A program made the position numbers and the translations under genes. The notes under the pieces were generated by a model. It made no database searches. It was not told the origin of the DNA and worked only from the letters and a program-made list of their open reading frames with translations. Positions 19,655-20,574 of a stretch of 20,574 nucleotides of DNA are shown here, piece by piece (within the stretch, counting starts at the first letter, position 1; every line of letters begins with the position of its first letter). Source of the stretch: an uncultured Methylobacillus sp. (lineage in GTDB: Bacteria; Pseudomonadota; Gammaproteobacteria; Burkholderiales; Methylophilaceae); the NCBI GenBank assembly GCA_946481235.1, contig CAMLME010000012.1, positions 1 to 20,574 of the forward strand, written 5' to 3'.

Positions 19655-20574
19655 ATGCAGGACAAATTGATCATATTCGACACCACCTTGCGCGATGGCG
19701 AGCAAAGCCCCGGCGCGGCGATGACCAAGGAAGAAAAGATCCGCATCGCGCGCCAGCTGGAAAAGCTCGGGGTGGACATCATCGAAGCAGGTTTCGCTGC
19801 GGCAAGCCCCGGTGATTTCGACGCGATCCACAGCATCGCCGGCATCATCAAGAACTCCACAGTTTGCTCACTGGCGCGTGCCAGCGAGAATGATGTGCGC
19901 CGTGCGGGTGAGGCGATCAAGCCGGCCAAATCGGGCCGTATCCATACGTTTATTGCCACCAGCCCCATTCACATGGAAAACAAGTTGCGCATGTCGCCCG
20001 ACCAAGTGGTCGAGCGCGCAGTGCAAGCGGTGAAATGGGCGCTGGAGTATACCGACGATGTAGAGTTTTCCGCCGAGGACGCGGTGCGTTCCGAAATGGA
20101 TTTCCTCGTACGCGTATTCGACGCGGTCATCAAGGCCGGTGCCAAAACCATCAATGTGCCCGATACCGTCGGCTACTCGCTGCCCGCGTTGTGGGGCGAG
20201 CGCATCAAGCAACTGATCGAGCGCGTACCGAATTCCGACAAGGTGGTCTGGTCCACGCATTGCCACAACGATCTCGGCATGGCCGTTGCCAACTCGCTGG
20301 CTGCGGTAATGAACGGCGCACGTCAGGTGGAATGCACCATCAACGGCTTGGGCGAGCGTGCAGGCAACGCCAGCCTGGAAGAAATCGTGATGGCGGTGAA
20401 AACGCGCAAGGATATCTTCACCTGCGACAGCCGCATTGACACTACGCAGATCGTGCCGACGTCCAAACTGGTTTCCAGCATCACCGGCTATCCGGTGCAG
20501 CCGAACAAGGCTATCGTCGGCGCCAATGCCTTCGCGCATGAGTCCGGCATCCACCAGGACGGCGTGCTCAAGCA
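19655..20574 (+). CDS. leuA: 2-isopropylmalate synthase (cut by window end)
   Basis: 306 complete codons visible, open at the right edge; full LeuA is usually about 500-515 residues, so the C-terminal leucine-binding regulatory domain lies outside. It condenses acetyl-CoA with 2-oxoisovalerate, the first committed step of leucine synthesis. Seen: [14 protein letters not shown] (catalytic Arg/Asp at the N-terminus), [26 protein letters not shown] (metal-binding HxH), [14 protein letters not shown] and the start of the [10 protein letters not shown] region. Start ATG at 19655 with GGAG eight bases ahead. It is preceded by a Leu-rich leader peptide, implying regulation by leucine supply. Confidence 0.96.
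   Translation, partial: MQDKLIIFDTTLRDGEQSPGAAMTKEEKIRIARQLEKLGVDIIEAGFAAASPGDFDAIHSIAGIIKNSTVCSLARASENDVRRAGEAIKPAKSGRIHTFIATSPIHMENKLRMSPDQVVERAVQAVKWALEYTDDVEFSAEDAVRSEMDFLVRVFDAVIKAGAKTINVPDTVGYSLPALWGERIKQLIERVPNSDKVVWSTHCHNDLGMAVANSLAAVMNGARQVECTINGLGERAGNASLEEIVMAVKTRKDIFTCDSRIDTTQIVPTSKLVSSITGYPVQPNKAIVGANAFAHESGIHQDGVLK

Overview
The window looks like core chromosome of a betaproteobacterium, most plausibly a member of the Nitrosomonadales (Gallionellaceae/Sulfuricellaceae-like). This is inferred from the gene families and the moderately GC-rich sequence; no 16S or taxonomic marker is present. The content is nearly all housekeeping, densely packed, with many overlapping genes and several GTG or TTG starts. 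I see no transposase, phage gene, CRISPR array, tRNA or rRNA.

Layout. Positions 1-117 hold an inverted repeat and the start region of a secreted SEL1-repeat protein (118-936, +). A hairpin at 978-1000 separates it from a minus-strand run of five tightly linked genes read from 5210 down to 1009. These are a TPR/NTF2-like periplasmic protein, an L,D-transpeptidase-family protein with a similar C-terminal domain, a periplasmic cyclophilin (ppiA), a cytoplasmic cyclophilin (ppiB) and the lipid A enzyme lpxH. It reads as an envelope-maintenance operon. Divergent from it is cysS-pyrD (5318-7698, +), with a one-base stop/start overlap. pyrD runs tail to tail into a membrane-anchored TPR protein (7695-8432, -), which lies downstream of a sulfide:quinone oxidoreductase (8494-9765, -).

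The rest of the minus strand is transcribed from about 18.5 kb towards 10 kb: tgt, yajC, secD, secF (the classical Tgt/Sec-accessory cluster), a CNNM/CorC-type transporter, then clpS and clpA. tgt is divergent from pssA (18611-19396, +). pssA is followed by leuA, which is cut by the window end. Between pssA and leuA (19397-19654) sits a small leucine-rich open frame of 27 codons with its own good promoter. I interpret it as a leucine leader peptide controlling leuA by attenuation.

How the genes fit together: envelope biogenesis and quality control (LpxH, PpiA, L,D-transpeptidase, SecDF-YajC, PssA), proteolysis (ClpAS), translation and tRNA modification (CysS, Tgt), pyrimidine and leucine synthesis (PyrD, LeuA) and sulfide oxidation feeding the quinone pool (Sqr). 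The parts most worth a second look are the leuA leader, the two neighbouring proteins sharing an NTF2-like C-terminal domain, and the AT-rich palindromic promoter region of sqr. No clearly novel multi-gene system is visible.
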